Source of the DNA: Pseudoxanthomonas sp. PXM01
GTDB lineage: Bacteria; Pseudomonadota; Gammaproteobacteria; Xanthomonadales; Xanthomonadaceae
Direction of reading: 5' to 3'
Assembly (NCBI RefSeq): GCF_014851815.1
Contig: NZ_JACVAJ010000002.1
Location: 496,001 to 560,000, forward strand
Length of the DNA stretch: 64,000 nucleotides
A program made the position numbers and the translations under genes. The notes below the pieces were generated by a model. The model was not told where the DNA came from. It saw nothing but the letters and a program-made list of their open reading frames with translations, and made no database searches. This document shows, one piece after another, positions 11,201 to 19,999 of the stretch (positions within the stretch are counted from its first letter, which is position 1; each line of letters begins with the position of its first letter).

Positions 11201-11798
11201 CCGCGCCGCCTGCCGGCAGAACAGGATCTGGCAACAGGCGGGGTTGCCGCCGATCCGCGTCTCCGTCAACGTCGCCGCCGCGAACTTCGATACGGACGAC
11301 CTCGTGGACACCGTGGTGGAGGCACTGCAGGACAGCGGGCTGCCTGCCGAGTTCCTCGAGCTCGAAGTCACCGAGACCACGCTGATGCGCGACGTGCAAC
11401 GCACCGACCGCACGCTGCGGGCGTTGAAGGCCCTGGGCGTGCGCATCGCCATCGACGACTTCGGCACCGGCTTCTCGAGCCTCAGCTATCTGGGCAACTA
11501 CGGCTTCAACGTGCTGAAGATCGACCAGTCGTTCGTCCGTGATGTGTCCGAGCCCAACCAGGCCGCCATCACGCGCGCCATCATCAGCCTCGCCGCGCAG
11601 CTGCAATGCCGCACGATCGCCGAGGGCGTCGAAACCCTGGAACAGGCGGCCTGGCTTGCGGCCAACGGCTGCGACGAGCTGCAGGGCAATTACTTCAGCA
11701 AACCCTTGCCAGCCACGGAGTTCGCGAAACTCTACGCCCGCGACACGATCTGGGAGATCCCGCAGAACACCACCGGCGCCGACAACCCGGCGCGCTAA
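8220..11798 (+). CDS. CHASE-PAS-GGDEF-EAL cyclic-di-GMP signalling protein
   Basis: This inner-membrane protein of about 1192 aa should make and/or degrade cyclic-di-GMP. Two membrane segments (about 51-71 and 347-373) bracket a periplasmic CHASE-like sensor domain. Three PAS-type regions follow (about 380-500, 505-620, 625-745). The GGDEF domain has an intact GGDEF at 831-835 but no RxxD inhibitory site upstream of it. The EAL domain reads EGLAR at 959-963: the metal-binding Glu, Leu and Arg remain but Ala is Gly. DDFGTGFSSL and the late EGVET motif are intact, so phosphodiesterase activity is plausible. The start is uncertain: TTG 8220 (used for numbering) or GTG 8280. Confidence 0.9.
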   Translation: MQAISVRGVITANQQAGISRVESGADRASELRAFSGSESTARRRQRNLNSLAWGVLVIASLLSLWAGATAWQQAREHARAQFDARADAVATAVATHMNAYEDTVRAAAAVLEGREDIGQDEFLAFVEKLQVPTRHAGVHGLGFARRVQLGERDAYVAAQRARYGDGFAIHPAGDRSEYVVIDLLYPAAPGMRPLLGKDVMAEASRRSAIESARDSGELASAPLVALGDAAKGSTGLAGFLLYAPVYADPVDARGSMEARRRLLRGFATAGFGWQRVMEDAVGHAGSGEFDLQLLARDSGDAPIFQSGTLKARHGEGWQPAFTAQRELRLLGSDWRLVLQSPPLREALPGLASIALLTLCGIGLGVLLFLLLHNLARTERRSRALLDAVADHLPALIAYIDGNGRYGFANRACRAWSGSPEGWNDRPVDEVHADAPGFLASLRRAMRDCTPDHWIAWETELGQPARAVHLYLVPDVASGRKIAGWYLMGNDVSEQVQAHRELAMARDHLKRVTDRLPALIAQFDTQQRLVFHNRAFAEQVRWRTPPRAGATMRDLFGEDAYQRRTPHVEAALAGREGEFESSFSTADGTRRMHSFYTPDVDDTGTVAGFFVMSVDVTEKSRLEHALHDANELAEVTLTSISEAVITVDVASRVTYMNPTAEALCGWSLEQALGEPLDQVASLARIASSEDEDGLHPTGLPGDLQLVRRDGSRLLVERSLSAIHDRDERMVGTVMVLRDITESRALSSRMTYLAHHDALTGLPNRLQLNARLGQAITHATNHGNGIAVLFLDLDLFKHVNDALGHHTGDELLQQVARRIQRNIGNLGTVYRTGGDEFVVLLPDILSRDSVLQIADRLLALAGTPYTVASHELHQAFSIGISLFPEDGYDAATLMMRADAAMYLAKRNGRNATRFYTRELATSVDARIELENSLRRSLRNGDLSLHYQPQVDRVSGRIVGVEGLARWQRGDRLIMPGEFLPIAEETNLIVDIDQWAIRAACRQNRIWQQAGLPPIRVSVNVAAANFDTDDLVDTVVEALQDSGLPAEFLELEVTETTLMRDVQRTDRTLRALKALGVRIAIDDFGTGFSSLSYLGNYGFNVLKIDQSFVRDVSEPNQAAITRAIISLAAQLQCRTIAEGVETLEQAAWLAANGCDELQGNYFSKPLPATEFAKLYARDTIWEIPQNTTGADNPAR

Positions 11799-11817
11799 AG
11801 CGCGACGCGACGACCGC

Positions 11818-13212
11818 TCAGCGCGCGGCGGGAGCGGCCAGCTGGTTCTGCTTGTGCACGATGCTCATCGCGATCTCCAGCGACTGCTCGTAGTTCAGCC
11901 GCGGATCGACGGTCGAGCGGTACGCCCGCTCCAGGTCCGCATCGGTCAGCTCGCGCGCGCCACCGGTGCATTCGGTGACGTCCTCGCCGGTCAGCTCCAG
12001 GTGTACGCCACCCAGCCGCGTTCCCGCGGCGGCATGCAGGTCGAACGACTGCTCCACCTCGCTGCGCACATTGTCGAAGCGACGCGTCTTGAACCCGTTG
12101 CTGGTGCTTTCGGTGTTGCCATGCATCGGGTCGCAGACCCACAGCACGCGACGGCCATCGCGGCGCACCGCGTCCAGCAGCGGCGGCAGCTTGTCGGCGA
12201 TCTGCCCTGCGCCCATGCGGTGGATAAAGGTCAGGCGCCCGCCTTCGTCCTCCGGGTTCAGCACGTCGATCAGCCGCAGCAGCTGGTCCGGGGTGACCGA
12301 GGGGCCGACCTTGATCGCGATCGGGTTGCGCACGCCGCGCAGGTACTCCACGTGCGCGCCATCGACGGCGGCGGTACGCATGCCGATCCACGGATAGTGC
12401 GTGCTGAGGTTGAACCAGCCCCACTGGCGCGGCACCTCACGGGTCAGCCCTTCCTCGTAAGGCAGCAGTAGCGCCTCGTGCGAGGTGTAGAAATCGATCC
12501 GGTTGAGGTTGTGCACTTCGGAGCCCGACAGGGTCTCCATGAACCTCACCGCATCGCCGATGGAGGCGACCATCTGCTGGTACTCCGCCGCCAGCGGCGA
12601 GTAACCGACCCAGTTGAGATTCCAGTACTCGGGATGGTGCAGGTCGGCGAAGCCGCCGTCGATCAGCGCACGCACGAAGTTCATCGTCATGGCCGAGCGC
12701 GCATGCGCCTTGATCATGCGCCGCGGATCGGGCACACGCGCCTCGGCGGTGAACTCCGGCGCGTTGACCACGTCGCCACGGTAGCTGGGCAGCGACACGC
12801 CATCGCGCGTCTCGGTGTCCGCCGAACGCGGCTTGGCGTACTGCCCGGCGAAGCGGCCGACGCGCACGACCGGCAGGCGCAGCCCGTGCACCAGCACGAG
12901 GCTCATCTGCAGAAGCACCTTCAAACGGTTCGAGATCAGCCCGGACTCGCAGTCGCTGAAATTCTCGGCACAGTCGCCGCCCTGCAGCAGGAAGCGCTTG
13001 CCTTCCTGCGCCTCGGCCAGCTGCTTCTTCAGCGAAAAGATCTCCCACGACGTCACCAGCGGCGGCAGCTTGCGCAGCTCACCCAGCACGGACTCCAGCG
13101 CGGCTGCATCCGGATAGGTGGGCATCTGCATCGCAGGCCGCGCGCGCCAGCTGTCCGGCGCCCAGTTCGGCGGCAGGGAGACGGCGCGCAGGTTGCGGTC
13201 GGACGGGTTCAT
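11818..13212 (-). CDS. Class II 3-deoxy-7-phosphoheptulonate (DAHP) synthase
   Basis: This enzyme condenses phosphoenolpyruvate and erythrose 4-phosphate, the first step of the shikimate pathway. The 464-aa size and sequence are the plant/actinobacterial class II type, not the AroF/G/H class I type. Conserved segments include LLQGGDCAENF (metal-binding Cys), GRFAGQYAKPRS, IKVGPS, FIHRMGAG, WVCDPMHGNT and HLELTGEDVTEC. The ATG at 13212 follows AGGAG with an 8-nt spacer and was chosen over a longer frame. The gene stands alone between the GGDEF protein (convergent) and dsbB. Confidence 0.93.
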   Translation of the reverse strand: MNPSDRNLRAVSLPPNWAPDSWRARPAMQMPTYPDAAALESVLGELRKLPPLVTSWEIFSLKKQLAEAQEGKRFLLQGGDCAENFSDCESGLISNRLKVLLQMSLVLVHGLRLPVVRVGRFAGQYAKPRSADTETRDGVSLPSYRGDVVNAPEFTAEARVPDPRRMIKAHARSAMTMNFVRALIDGGFADLHHPEYWNLNWVGYSPLAAEYQQMVASIGDAVRFMETLSGSEVHNLNRIDFYTSHEALLLPYEEGLTREVPRQWGWFNLSTHYPWIGMRTAAVDGAHVEYLRGVRNPIAIKVGPSVTPDQLLRLIDVLNPEDEGGRLTFIHRMGAGQIADKLPPLLDAVRRDGRRVLWVCDPMHGNTESTSNGFKTRRFDNVRSEVEQSFDLHAAAGTRLGGVHLELTGEDVTECTGGARELTDADLERAYRSTVDPRLNYEQSLEIAMSIVHKQNQLAAPAAR

Positions 13213-13263
13213 GGCGGACTCCTGGGGGCCCACCATCGTGCCAGATTGGTGCGCCGCGTCAAA

Positions 13264-13794
13264 TCAGCGGAAGGTCGAGGTCCTGCGGGCGCGAAAGCCG
13301 ATCCAGAGCGCCCAGACCGCCAGCAGCACGAACCACACCAGGCTCCACATGGGCATGGTCAGGCCGAGGAAACTCCAATCGATCGTGCTGCAGTCGCCCT
13401 TGGCCGCCAGCACCTTCTGCACGACACCGAGCCACGTGTTGTTCTCGATCATGTAGTCCCAGCCGGGACCGCAGCTCGGCATCAGTGGTGGGTACAGCTG
13501 GACCCACACGTGCTTGCCGGCAATGCCGATGCCGGTCGCCGCGCCGAGGAAGGCCAGCACACCGTACGCTTTGCGCCCGCCCGGCCGCCGCGGGCCATGC
13601 AGCGCCCCGAGCAGGAACATCACGCCCGTCGCGGCGAAGGCCAGACGCTGGAAGATGCAGAACGGGCACGGCTCCAACTGGTGAACGAACTGCACGTACA
13701 GCGCATAACCCAGCAGGCCCGCGCAGATCGCGAAACCCAGGAAGCACTGCGCGCGGAAACTCCAGCGAAGAGGATTCATCGGCACCGGTGGCAT
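13264..13794 (-). CDS. dsbB: Disulfide bond formation protein B
   Basis: DsbB is an inner-membrane quinone reductase that reoxidises periplasmic DsbA. The product (176 aa, or 171 aa from the second ATG at 13779) has four hydrophobic segments, the periplasmic CPFC redox pair just after the first and a second cysteine pair in the large periplasmic loop (SCGPG and GDCST). The arrangement is complete. The start codon is not settled because neither ATG has a strong ribosome-binding site. The family fit begins at the second (MNPLRW). Confidence 0.92.
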   Translation of the reverse strand: MPPVPMNPLRWSFRAQCFLGFAICAGLLGYALYVQFVHQLEPCPFCIFQRLAFAATGVMFLLGALHGPRRPGGRKAYGVLAFLGAATGIGIAGKHVWVQLYPPLMPSCGPGWDYMIENNTWLGVVQKVLAAKGDCSTIDWSFLGLTMPMWSLVWFVLLAVWALWIGFRARRTSTFR

Positions 13795-13890
13795 GAGGTC
13801 TTGCCCGCATTATCCACGCGTAATGGGCCGTACGTCACCTTGCGGCGATCTGCCGCATCCGCCGGGACACGTCGACACCCATCTGGAAAC

Positions 13891-13916
13891 AAAAACCCCG
13901 GCATTCGCCGGGGTTT
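13891..13916 (-). terminator. Rho-independent terminator of the alpha operon (after rplQ)
   Basis: A perfect 10-bp stem (13893-13902 with 13907-13916) with a 4-nt loop lies 25 bp past the rplQ stop and is followed on the minus strand by TTTTTGTTT. It closes the long ribosomal transcript. Confidence 0.92.
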
Positions 13917-13940
13917 CTGGTGTCCTGCAGGGCGCGAGGC

Positions 13941-14315
13941 TTACTCGGCCGCCGCTTCCGGGCGGTCGACCAGCTCGACGTACGCCATCGGGGCGTTGTC
14001 GCCGGCGCGGAAGCCGCACTTCAGGATGCGCAGGTAACCACCCGGGCGCGACTGGTAGCGCGGGCCGAGGGTGGTGAACAGCGTGCCGACGGCTTCCTTG
14101 TCGCGCAGACGCGAAAACGCCAGGCGGCGGTTGGCCACGCCATCGATCTTGCCGAGGGTGATCAGCGGCTCGGCGACGCGGCGCAGTTCCTTGGCCTTCG
14201 GCAGGGTGGTCTTGATCAGGCCGTGCTTGATCAGCGAGGCGGCCATGTTGCGGAACATCGCTTCGCGATGGGCGCTGGTGCGGTTGAACTTGCGACCGGC
14301 TTTCTGGTGGCGCAT
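13941..14315 (-). CDS. rplQ: 50S ribosomal protein L17
   Basis: L17 (124 aa) is a large-subunit protein near the peptide exit tunnel. The N-terminal [17 protein letters not shown] segment is diagnostic and fixes the ATG at 14315. The longer frame upstream runs through the rpoA-rplQ spacer and is not coding. It is the last gene of the alpha operon, 192 bp after rpoA and separated from it by a strong hairpin, and it is followed by a terminator. Confidence 0.97.
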   Translation of the reverse strand: MRHQKAGRKFNRTSAHREAMFRNMAASLIKHGLIKTTLPKAKELRRVAEPLITLGKIDGVANRRLAFSRLRDKEAVGTLFTTLGPRYQSRPGGYLRILKCGFRAGDNAPMAYVELVDRPEAAAE

Positions 14316-14469
14316 GGATTGGATTCCTGTTGAATGATGGGACGTTGGATTTCGCTGTCGCCATCCTGGCGTTGAAGCAGTGGACTGCGGGTGGTCCGGA
14401 CCGGCCATCCTTGACCGGAGCGTCGCGGGCCTTCAGGTCCGTCGACGAGGTAGAACCTTTGAAACAACA

Positions 14470-14495
14470 GAACTCCCGCGCGAACGCGGGAGTTC
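14470..14495 (-). terminator. Strong internal hairpin between rpoA and rplQ
   Basis: A perfect 11-bp stem (14470-14480 with 14485-14495) reads on the minus strand as a C(UUCG)G tetraloop hairpin followed by TGTTGTTTC. It lies 12 bp after the rpoA stop, inside the alpha operon. It probably acts as a partial terminator or RNA-processing or 3'-end-stabilising site, reducing rplQ relative to rpoA. Confidence 0.7.
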
Positions 14496-14507
14496 CGTAT
14501 CACTTCA

Positions 14508-15506
14508 TCAACCAAGCATGCCGTGCTGGGCGACACCGGCCGGCGGCCAGTTCTCCAGCTTCATGCCCAGCGACAGGCCGCGCTGCGCCAGGACTTCCTT
14601 GATCTCGGTCAGCGACTTCTTGCCGAGGTTCGGGGTCTTGAGCAGTTCGACTTCCGTCTTCTGGATCAGGTCGCCGATGTAGTAGATGCTCTCGGCCTTC
14701 AGGCAGTTGGCCGAACGCACGGTCAGCTCCAGGTCGTCGATCGGGCGCAGCAGCACCGGATCCACGCCGCTGGCCGCCTGCTTCGGCGCGCCGCGGTCGC
14801 GGTGCGTGAAGTCACCGAACACCGACAGCTGGTCGCTGAGGATGTCGGCGGCGGTGCGCACGGCTTCCTCGGCATCGATCGTGCCGTTGGTTTCGATGTC
14901 CAGGACCAGCTTGTCCAGGTCGGTGCGCTGCTCGACGCGCGCGGCTTCCACCGCGTACGCGACGCGACGGACCGGCGAGAACGAGGCGTCCAGCACCAGA
15001 CGGCCGATCGCACGGGTCTCTTCGTCCGGACGACGACGGGCAGCGGCAGGCTGGTAGCCGAAACCACGCTCGATCTTCAGGCGCATGTTCAGCGCCGTGT
15101 CCTTGGTCAGGTTGCAGATGACCAGTTCCGGATTCAGGATCTCGACGTTGTGGTCGGTCTTGATGTCGCCGGCGGTGACCACGCCCGGGCCCTGCTTGGC
15201 CAGGCTCAGCGTGGAGGAGTCGCCGCTGTGGATGCGGATGGCCACATCCTTCAGGTTCAACAGCACTTCCAGCACGTCTTCCTGCATGCCTTCGATGGTG
15301 CTGTATTCGTGCAGCACGCCATCGATCTCGACTTCGGTGATTGCGAAGCCGGGGATCGACGACAGCAGCACGCGGCGCAACGCATTGCCGAGCGTATGGC
15401 CGTAACCACGCTCCAGCGGTTCGATGACCACCTTCGCGCGATTACCGGTCAGGCGCTCGATCTGCGGGCCGCGGGGGCGCAGCACTTGCTGAGTAATACC
15501 CGTCAT
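14508..15506 (-). CDS. rpoA: DNA-directed RNA polymerase subunit alpha
   Basis: The alpha subunit (332 aa) dimerises to nucleate RNA polymerase assembly and contacts UP elements and activators through its C-terminal domain. The N-terminal domain (about 1-235) includes [16 protein letters not shown], the classical assembly motif. The C-terminal domain (about 250-332) includes ANCLKAE and [16 protein letters not shown]. Length and order are normal. It follows rpsD by 50 bp in the alpha operon. Confidence 0.98.
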   Translation of the reverse strand: MTGITQQVLRPRGPQIERLTGNRAKVVIEPLERGYGHTLGNALRRVLLSSIPGFAITEVEIDGVLHEYSTIEGMQEDVLEVLLNLKDVAIRIHSGDSSTLSLAKQGPGVVTAGDIKTDHNVEILNPELVICNLTKDTALNMRLKIERGFGYQPAAARRRPDEETRAIGRLVLDASFSPVRRVAYAVEAARVEQRTDLDKLVLDIETNGTIDAEEAVRTAADILSDQLSVFGDFTHRDRGAPKQAASGVDPVLLRPIDDLELTVRSANCLKAESIYYIGDLIQKTEVELLKTPNLGKKSLTEIKEVLAQRGLSLGMKLENWPPAGVAQHGMLG

Positions 15507-15556
15507 GTTGCTTTGTCTCCTGCGGTCCCCCGGTCGCCCGGGGGTGCGTGAATGAA

Positions 15557-16186
15557 TTACTTCGAGTACAACTCGACGATCAGCGCTTCGTTGATGTCGG
15601 CGGGCAGGTCCGAACGCGCCGGAACCGCCTTGAACACGCCGCTGAACTTCTTGGCGTCGACTTCAACCCACGACGGGTTCAGGTCGAGCTGCTCGGCAAC
15701 CGTCAGCGACTCCTGCACGCGGAGCTGCTTCTGGGCCTTCTCGGACAGCGCGATCGCGTCACCGGCCTTCACCTGGTAGGACGGCAGGTTGACCGGCTTG
15801 CCATTGACCAGCACGCCACGGTGCGAGACCAGCTGGCGGGCGGCCGGACGGGTCACGGCGAAGCCCATGCGGTAGATGACGTTGTCGAGACGGGTTTCCA
15901 GCAGCTGCAGCAGGTTCTCGCCGGTATTGCCCTTCTTGGTCGAGGCCTTCTTGTAGTAGTTGCGGAACTGACGCTCCAGCAGGCCGTAGATACGCTTGAC
16001 CTTCTGCTTCTCGCGCAGCTGGGTGGCGTAGTCGGACAGCTTGCCCTTGCGGGCGGTCGCGCCGTGCTGGCCGGGCTTCTGCTCCAGCTTGCACTTCGAG
16101 TCCAGCGCACGGGCCGGGCTCTTGAGCGACAGGTCGGCGCCTTCGCGGCGCGCGAGCTTACAGGTAGGACCGATATAACGAGCCAT
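15557..16186 (-). CDS. rpsD: 30S ribosomal protein S4
   Basis: S4 (209 aa) is a primary 16S rRNA-binding protein and, in the enterobacterial model, the translational repressor of the alpha operon. The product begins [16 protein letters not shown] and contains the S4 RNA-binding domain ([14 protein letters not shown]). It lies between rpsK and rpoA. Whether S4 autoregulation applies here would depend on the long leader upstream of rpsM. Confidence 0.98.
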   Translation of the reverse strand: MARYIGPTCKLARREGADLSLKSPARALDSKCKLEQKPGQHGATARKGKLSDYATQLREKQKVKRIYGLLERQFRNYYKKASTKKGNTGENLLQLLETRLDNVIYRMGFAVTRPAARQLVSHRGVLVNGKPVNLPSYQVKAGDAIALSEKAQKQLRVQESLTVAEQLDLNPSWVEVDAKKFSGVFKAVPARSDLPADINEALIVELYSK

Positions 16187-16200
16187 TTCTTATCGCCCCC

Positions 16201-16593
16201 TTAGACGCGACGCTTTTTCGGCGGACGGCACCCGTTGTGCGGGATCGGCGTCACGTCGATGATGTTGGTGATCTTGTAGCCCACGTTGTTCAACGAACGC
16301 ACGGCCGACTCACGACCCGGACCCGGGCCCTTGATGCGGACTTCCAGCGACTTCACGCCGTAGTCCAGAGCTGCACGGCCGGCCTTTTCGGCAGCGACCT
16401 GCGCCGCAAACGGCGTGGACTTGCGGGAACCGCGGAAACCGGCACCACCCGAGGTCGCCCACGAGAGCGCATTGCCCTGGCGGTCGGTGATGGTGACGAT
16501 GGTGTTGTTGAAAGAAGCGTGGACGTGGGCGACGCCGTCGGTGATGACGCGCTTGATCTTCTTCTTGACTTTGGCAGCAGCTGGCTTGGCCAT
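16201..16593 (-). CDS. rpsK: 30S ribosomal protein S11
   Basis: S11 (130 aa) sits on the small-subunit platform beside the mRNA exit. The product shows the conserved [17 protein letters not shown] segment, SWATSGG and the basic tail [11 protein letters not shown]. It lies 12 bp after rpsM and 14 bp before rpsD. Confidence 0.98.
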   Translation of the reverse strand: MAKPAAAKVKKKIKRVITDGVAHVHASFNNTIVTITDRQGNALSWATSGGAGFRGSRKSTPFAAQVAAEKAGRAALDYGVKSLEVRIKGPGPGRESAVRSLNNVGYKITNIIDVTPIPHNGCRPPKKRRV

Positions 16594-16605
16594 GATGGTC
16601 GCCCC

Positions 16606-16962
16606 TTACTTCTTGATGGCTTTGCGCGGACCCTTGCGGGTGCGGGCATTGGTGCGGGTGCGCTGGCCACGCAGCGGCAGGCCGCGACGGTGGCGCAGAC
16701 CGCGATAGCAACCCAGGTCCATCAGGCGCTTGATCGCGATGCCGACTTCACGGCGCAGGTCGCCCTCGACCACGTACTTGCCGACTTCGGCGCGCAGGCG
16801 CTCGACTTCCGGCTCCGACAGGTCGCGGATCTTGGTGGTCGACACGACGCCAGCGGCTTCGCAGACCTTCTTGGAACGGGTACGGCCAATGCCGAAAATG
16901 CTTTGCAAACCGACCCAGACATGCTTCTGGGCAGGCAGGTTGACACCTGCAATACGCGCCAT
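16606..16962 (-). CDS. rpsM: 30S ribosomal protein S13
   Basis: S13 (118 aa) lies in the small-subunit head and touches the P-site tRNA and bridge B1. It begins [14 protein letters not shown] and has the [15 protein letters not shown] helix-turn and basic C terminus [14 protein letters not shown]. The ATG at 16962 is preceded by GGAG. It is the first gene of the alpha operon, after a 342-bp gap behind secY. The rpmJ gene often found there is absent. Confidence 0.98.
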   Translation of the reverse strand: MARIAGVNLPAQKHVWVGLQSIFGIGRTRSKKVCEAAGVVSTTKIRDLSEPEVERLRAEVGKYVVEGDLRREVGIAIKRLMDLGCYRGLRHRRGLPLRGQRTRTNARTRKGPRKAIKK

Positions 16963-17304
16963 GACGCGGTTCTCCAACTGTGAGTATTGGCCCGTGTACG
17001 GTCATCCCGGGCGGGATTCGCGCAGACAGGCGGAGTGAACTGGAAATTCTAACAAGATCCGGTGTTTACGGGAAGCCCATGCCGGCAGAGCCGACGTTGG
17101 ACCGGCATGGGGAGTGTGCCCATGCTCCGGCGCCGGAACCTGCCTGGCGCAGGACCGGGGTCTCCCCTGGTCCCGCCCCGCCCGCGCTACTCTGGCGCAG
17201 GGACTGGCCGGTTCGCACCCCCGCACCGGATCGCTGCGGGGGCCGCCCATCTAAGTCAGCCGGCCATGAGGGCCGGACTGGTGCGGTAAGCCCGCAATTA
17301 TATC
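16963..17304 (-). promoter_or_regulatory. Alpha-operon promoter and structured leader between secY and rpsM
   Basis: This 342-bp gap lacks a credible ORF and specifically lacks rpmJ. On the minus strand a consensus -10 TATAAT (17297-17302) overlaps the end of secY, with no clear -35. A second weak promoter candidate is TAGAAT at 17046-17051 with TTCCCG 17 bp upstream. The long leader can form several stems, for example CCCCGCA with TGCGGGG near 17217-17240 and an 8-bp CATGCCGG/CCGGCATG pair near 17078-17108. It could host S4-type autoregulation. Confidence 0.5.
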
Positions 17305-18666
17305 TCAGTTGCGGGGGGCAAGACCGCCCCGCGAACCACCCTTCAGGTTGGCCTTCTTCAACAGGCTCTCGTACTGGTGCGACATCAGGTGCGCCTGGAT
17401 CTGCGCGATGAAGTCCATCACCACCACCACCACGATCAGCAGCGACGTACCGCCGAAGTAGAACGAGGTGTTCAGCTGCGTGCGCATCACTTCCGGCAGC
17501 AGGCAGACCGCCACCAGGTACATCGAACCGATCGCCGTCAGGCGGGTCAGCACGCCGTCGACGTAGTCGGCGGTCGCCTTGCCCGGACGGATACCCGGGA
17601 TCAGTGCGCCCGACTTCTTCAGGTTCTCGGCGGTTTCCTGCGAGTTGAACACCAGCGCCGTGTAGAAGAACGCGAAGCCGATGATCATCGCGGCGAACAC
17701 GATCATGTGCAGCGGCTCACCCGGGGCGAGCGCATTGGAGATGCGCTGCAGCCACGTGGTGGCACCACTGTTCTGGCCGGACCACATCGCCAGCGTAGCC
17801 GGGAAGGCCAGGATGCTGGAGGCGAAGATCGGCGGGATCACGCCAGCCATGTTGAGCTTCAGCGGCAGGAACGAGGTCTGGTTCATGTACGCGTTGCGAC
17901 CGCCCTGGCGGCGCGCGTAATTCACCGTGATCCGTCGCTGTCCGCGCTCCACGAACACAACCAGGAACGTGAAGCCCAGCACCACCACCGCGATGATCAG
18001 CAGCGAAATGAAGCTGAGCGTGCCGTCGCGGAAAGCGCCGACCGTCTGGATGACCGCACCCGGCAGGCCGGCCACGATGCCCGCAAAGATGATCAGCGAA
18101 ACACCGTTGCCGATGCCGCGCTCGGTGACCTGCTCACCGATCCACATCAGGAAGATGGTGCCCGCGGTCAGTGCCACAACGGCGGTCAGCACGAAGCCCA
18201 TGCCCGGCGCGTAGACCACCGGCATGCCGCCCGGCGCAACCTGGTTCTGCAGCGCGGTGGCGATACTGCCGCCCTGCACGATCGCCAGCAGCACGGCACC
18301 GATGCGCGAGTACTGGGTGATCTTGCGGCGACCGGACTCGCCTTCCTTCTGCAGCGCTTTCAGGCTGGGGAAGATGTGCACGCCCAGCTGCATCACGATC
18401 GATGCCGAGATGTAGGGCATGACGTTCAGCGCGAAGATGCTGAAACGGTGCAGGGCGCCGCCCGAGAACATGTTGAACATGTCCACGATGCCGCCGCCCT
18501 GCGCCTGCATCATCGCAAGCATGGCATCGGGATTGACGCCCGGGACCGGGATGAAACAGCCGATCCGGTAGACGATCAGCGCACCCAGGACGAACAGCAG
18601 GCGCTGGCGAAGTTCAGTGAACTTGCCTGCGCCTGCCAGTGCACCGGCGGCATTACCCTGCGCCAT
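17305..18666 (-). CDS. secY: Protein translocase subunit SecY
   Basis: SecY (453 aa) is the channel of the Sec translocon, with ten membrane helices expected and visible as regular hydrophobic segments. Conserved stretches include the N-terminal [19 protein letters not shown], the first-half ALGIMPYIS-like [11 protein letters not shown] and the cytoplasmic-loop region around GIRPGKAT. The ATG at 18666 (MAQGNAAG) was chosen over an upstream extension into rplO. It is the last gene of the spc operon, 7 bp after rplO. SecE is encoded at 45192. Confidence 0.97.
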   Translation of the reverse strand: MAQGNAAGALAGAGKFTELRQRLLFVLGALIVYRIGCFIPVPGVNPDAMLAMMQAQGGGIVDMFNMFSGGALHRFSIFALNVMPYISASIVMQLGVHIFPSLKALQKEGESGRRKITQYSRIGAVLLAIVQGGSIATALQNQVAPGGMPVVYAPGMGFVLTAVVALTAGTIFLMWIGEQVTERGIGNGVSLIIFAGIVAGLPGAVIQTVGAFRDGTLSFISLLIIAVVVLGFTFLVVFVERGQRRITVNYARRQGGRNAYMNQTSFLPLKLNMAGVIPPIFASSILAFPATLAMWSGQNSGATTWLQRISNALAPGEPLHMIVFAAMIIGFAFFYTALVFNSQETAENLKKSGALIPGIRPGKATADYVDGVLTRLTAIGSMYLVAVCLLPEVMRTQLNTSFYFGGTSLLIVVVVVMDFIAQIQAHLMSHQYESLLKKANLKGGSRGGLAPRN

Positions 18667-18673
18667 GCGTCCG

Positions 18674-19111
18674 TTACTCCTGCACGCTGCCGCCGGCAGC
18701 CTCGATGGCGGCCTTGGCACCGGCCGTGGCGGCCACGCCCTTCAGCACGAACTTCTTGGTCAGCTCGCCCTTCTTGACGATCTTGGCGCGCTTGGCGGTG
18801 CTGGGCACCAGCTTGGCGGCACGCAGCGCGGCGAAGTCGATCTCGCCGGCTTCCAGCTTCTCGAGCTGGTACGACAGCACTTCGGCGCAATCCAGCTTCA
18901 GCTTGGAGCGGAAACCGACCTTCGGCAGACGCTTGATCAGCGGCATCTGGCCGCCTTCGAACTTCGCCTTGATCTTGCCCTTACCAGCGCGTGCGAACGA
19001 GCCCTTGTGGCCGCGACCGGCGGTCTTGCCCAGGCCGGAACCGATACCGCGGCCGACGCGGGTGCGTTCGGTGCGGGCGCCGTCGGCGGGCTTCAGTGTG
19101 TTGAGACGCAT
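18674..19111 (-). CDS. rplO: 50S ribosomal protein L15
   Basis: L15 (145 aa) is a 23S rRNA-binding assembly protein. The glycine- and arginine-rich N terminus with [20 protein letters not shown] is diagnostic. It lies between rpmD (5 bp) and secY (7 bp) in the usual spc order. Confidence 0.98.
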   Translation of the reverse strand: MRLNTLKPADGARTERTRVGRGIGSGLGKTAGRGHKGSFARAGKGKIKAKFEGGQMPLIKRLPKVGFRSKLKLDCAEVLSYQLEKLEAGEIDFAALRAAKLVPSTAKRAKIVKKGELTKKFVLKGVAATAGAKAAIEAAGGSVQE

Positions 19112-19116
19112 GTTGA

Positions 19117-19308
19117 TTACTCCTCGACCTTGACGAGGTAGTGAACCTTGGCGATCAGGCCGCGCACCTGCGGGCTGTCCTTCAGTTCACGCACATCGTT
19201 GAGCTTGTTCAGGCCCAGCGCCTTCACCGACAGGCGGTGACGCGACTGGGAACCACGCAGGCCGCGCACCAGGCGCACCTTGACGGTCTTGTTCGACTCG
19301 TTAGCCAT
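19117..19308 (-). CDS. rpmD: 50S ribosomal protein L30
   Basis: L30 (63 aa) is a small 23S rRNA-binding protein. The product shows [27 protein letters not shown] family residues and ends YLVKVEE. The ATG at 19308 overlaps the end of rpsE by 8 nt, which indicates translational coupling. Confidence 0.96.
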   Translation of the reverse strand: MANESNKTVKVRLVRGLRGSQSRHRLSVKALGLNKLNDVRELKDSPQVRGLIAKVHYLVKVEE

Positions 19309-19843
19309 TGAGGAGTTCCTCCACCTTCTTGCCGCGCTTGGCCGCAATGCGGGTCGGCGACTGCATGTCGCTCAGGCCCTTCAGCGTGGCGCGCACCAGG
19401 TTGATCGGGTTGCGCGAACCGACGGCCTTCGCCAGCACGTTCTTCACGCCGACCGCTTCCAGCACGGCGCGCATGGCGCCGCCGGCGATGACGCCCGTAC
19501 CTTCCGACGCCGGCTGCATGAACACGCGCGCCGCGCCGTGGCCGGCCTTCACCGGGTGCCACAGGGTGCCGTTGTTCAGATCGACATTCAGCATGCCCTT
19601 ACGGGCGTATTCCATCGACTTCTGGATGGCGACCGGCACTTCGCGCGCCTTGCCATAGCCGAAACCGATCTTGCCGTTGCCGTCGCCCACCACCGTCAGT
19701 GCGGTGAAGGTGAACTGGCGACCGCCCTTGACGGTCTTGCTGACGCGATTGACCGCGACCAGCTTCTCGATCATGCCGTCGTCGACTTTCTCTTCGCGGT
19801 TGCGGTCGCGATCGCGACCCCGCGACTGACGTTCTTCTGCCAT
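19301..19843 (-). CDS. rpsE: 30S ribosomal protein S5
   Basis: S5 (180 aa) shapes the mRNA entry channel and decoding fidelity. It has an Arg-rich N-terminal extension, the double-stranded RNA-binding fold beginning [14 protein letters not shown] and the segment [12 protein letters not shown]. The ATG at 19843 was chosen over a long upstream frame that crosses the rplR-rpsE spacer. It overlaps rpmD by 8 nt and lies 156 bp after rplR. Confidence 0.97.
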   Translation of the reverse strand: MAEERQSRGRDRDRNREEKVDDGMIEKLVAVNRVSKTVKGGRQFTFTALTVVGDGNGKIGFGYGKAREVPVAIQKSMEYARKGMLNVDLNNGTLWHPVKAGHGAARVFMQPASEGTGVIAGGAMRAVLEAVGVKNVLAKAVGSRNPINLVRATLKGLSDMQSPTRIAAKRGKKVEELLNG

Positions 19844-19942
19844 TGCTTGAATTCCTATGTGGTTGAGGTATGTACGGCTTGGCCGCTTATGGTTGTTGTG
19901 TGGAGCGGTGACGCAACGGTCGCTGCAGAAGAGCAACCGCGC

Positions 19943-19993
19943 CCGGCGCAACCCGCGCCGGCAGGACAAGGCATGGGGTCGCCCCCATGCCTT
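19943..19993 (-). other. Two hairpins in the rplR-rpsE spacer
   Basis: Just after the rplR stop, the minus strand can form a perfect 11-bp stem (19968-19978 with 19983-19993) with a GCGA (GNRA) tetraloop. A 7-bp stem with a 5-nt loop follows (19943-19949 with 19955-19961). No long U-run follows, only TTGTCC. This may be an RNase processing or stability element or a partial terminator inside the spc operon. Confidence 0.6.
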
Positions 19994-19999
19994 TCAAGA

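Noticed and set aside
16963..17304. Possible rpmJ (L36) gene
   Set aside because: No short frame in the gap shows the MKV start and Cys/His zinc pattern of L36.
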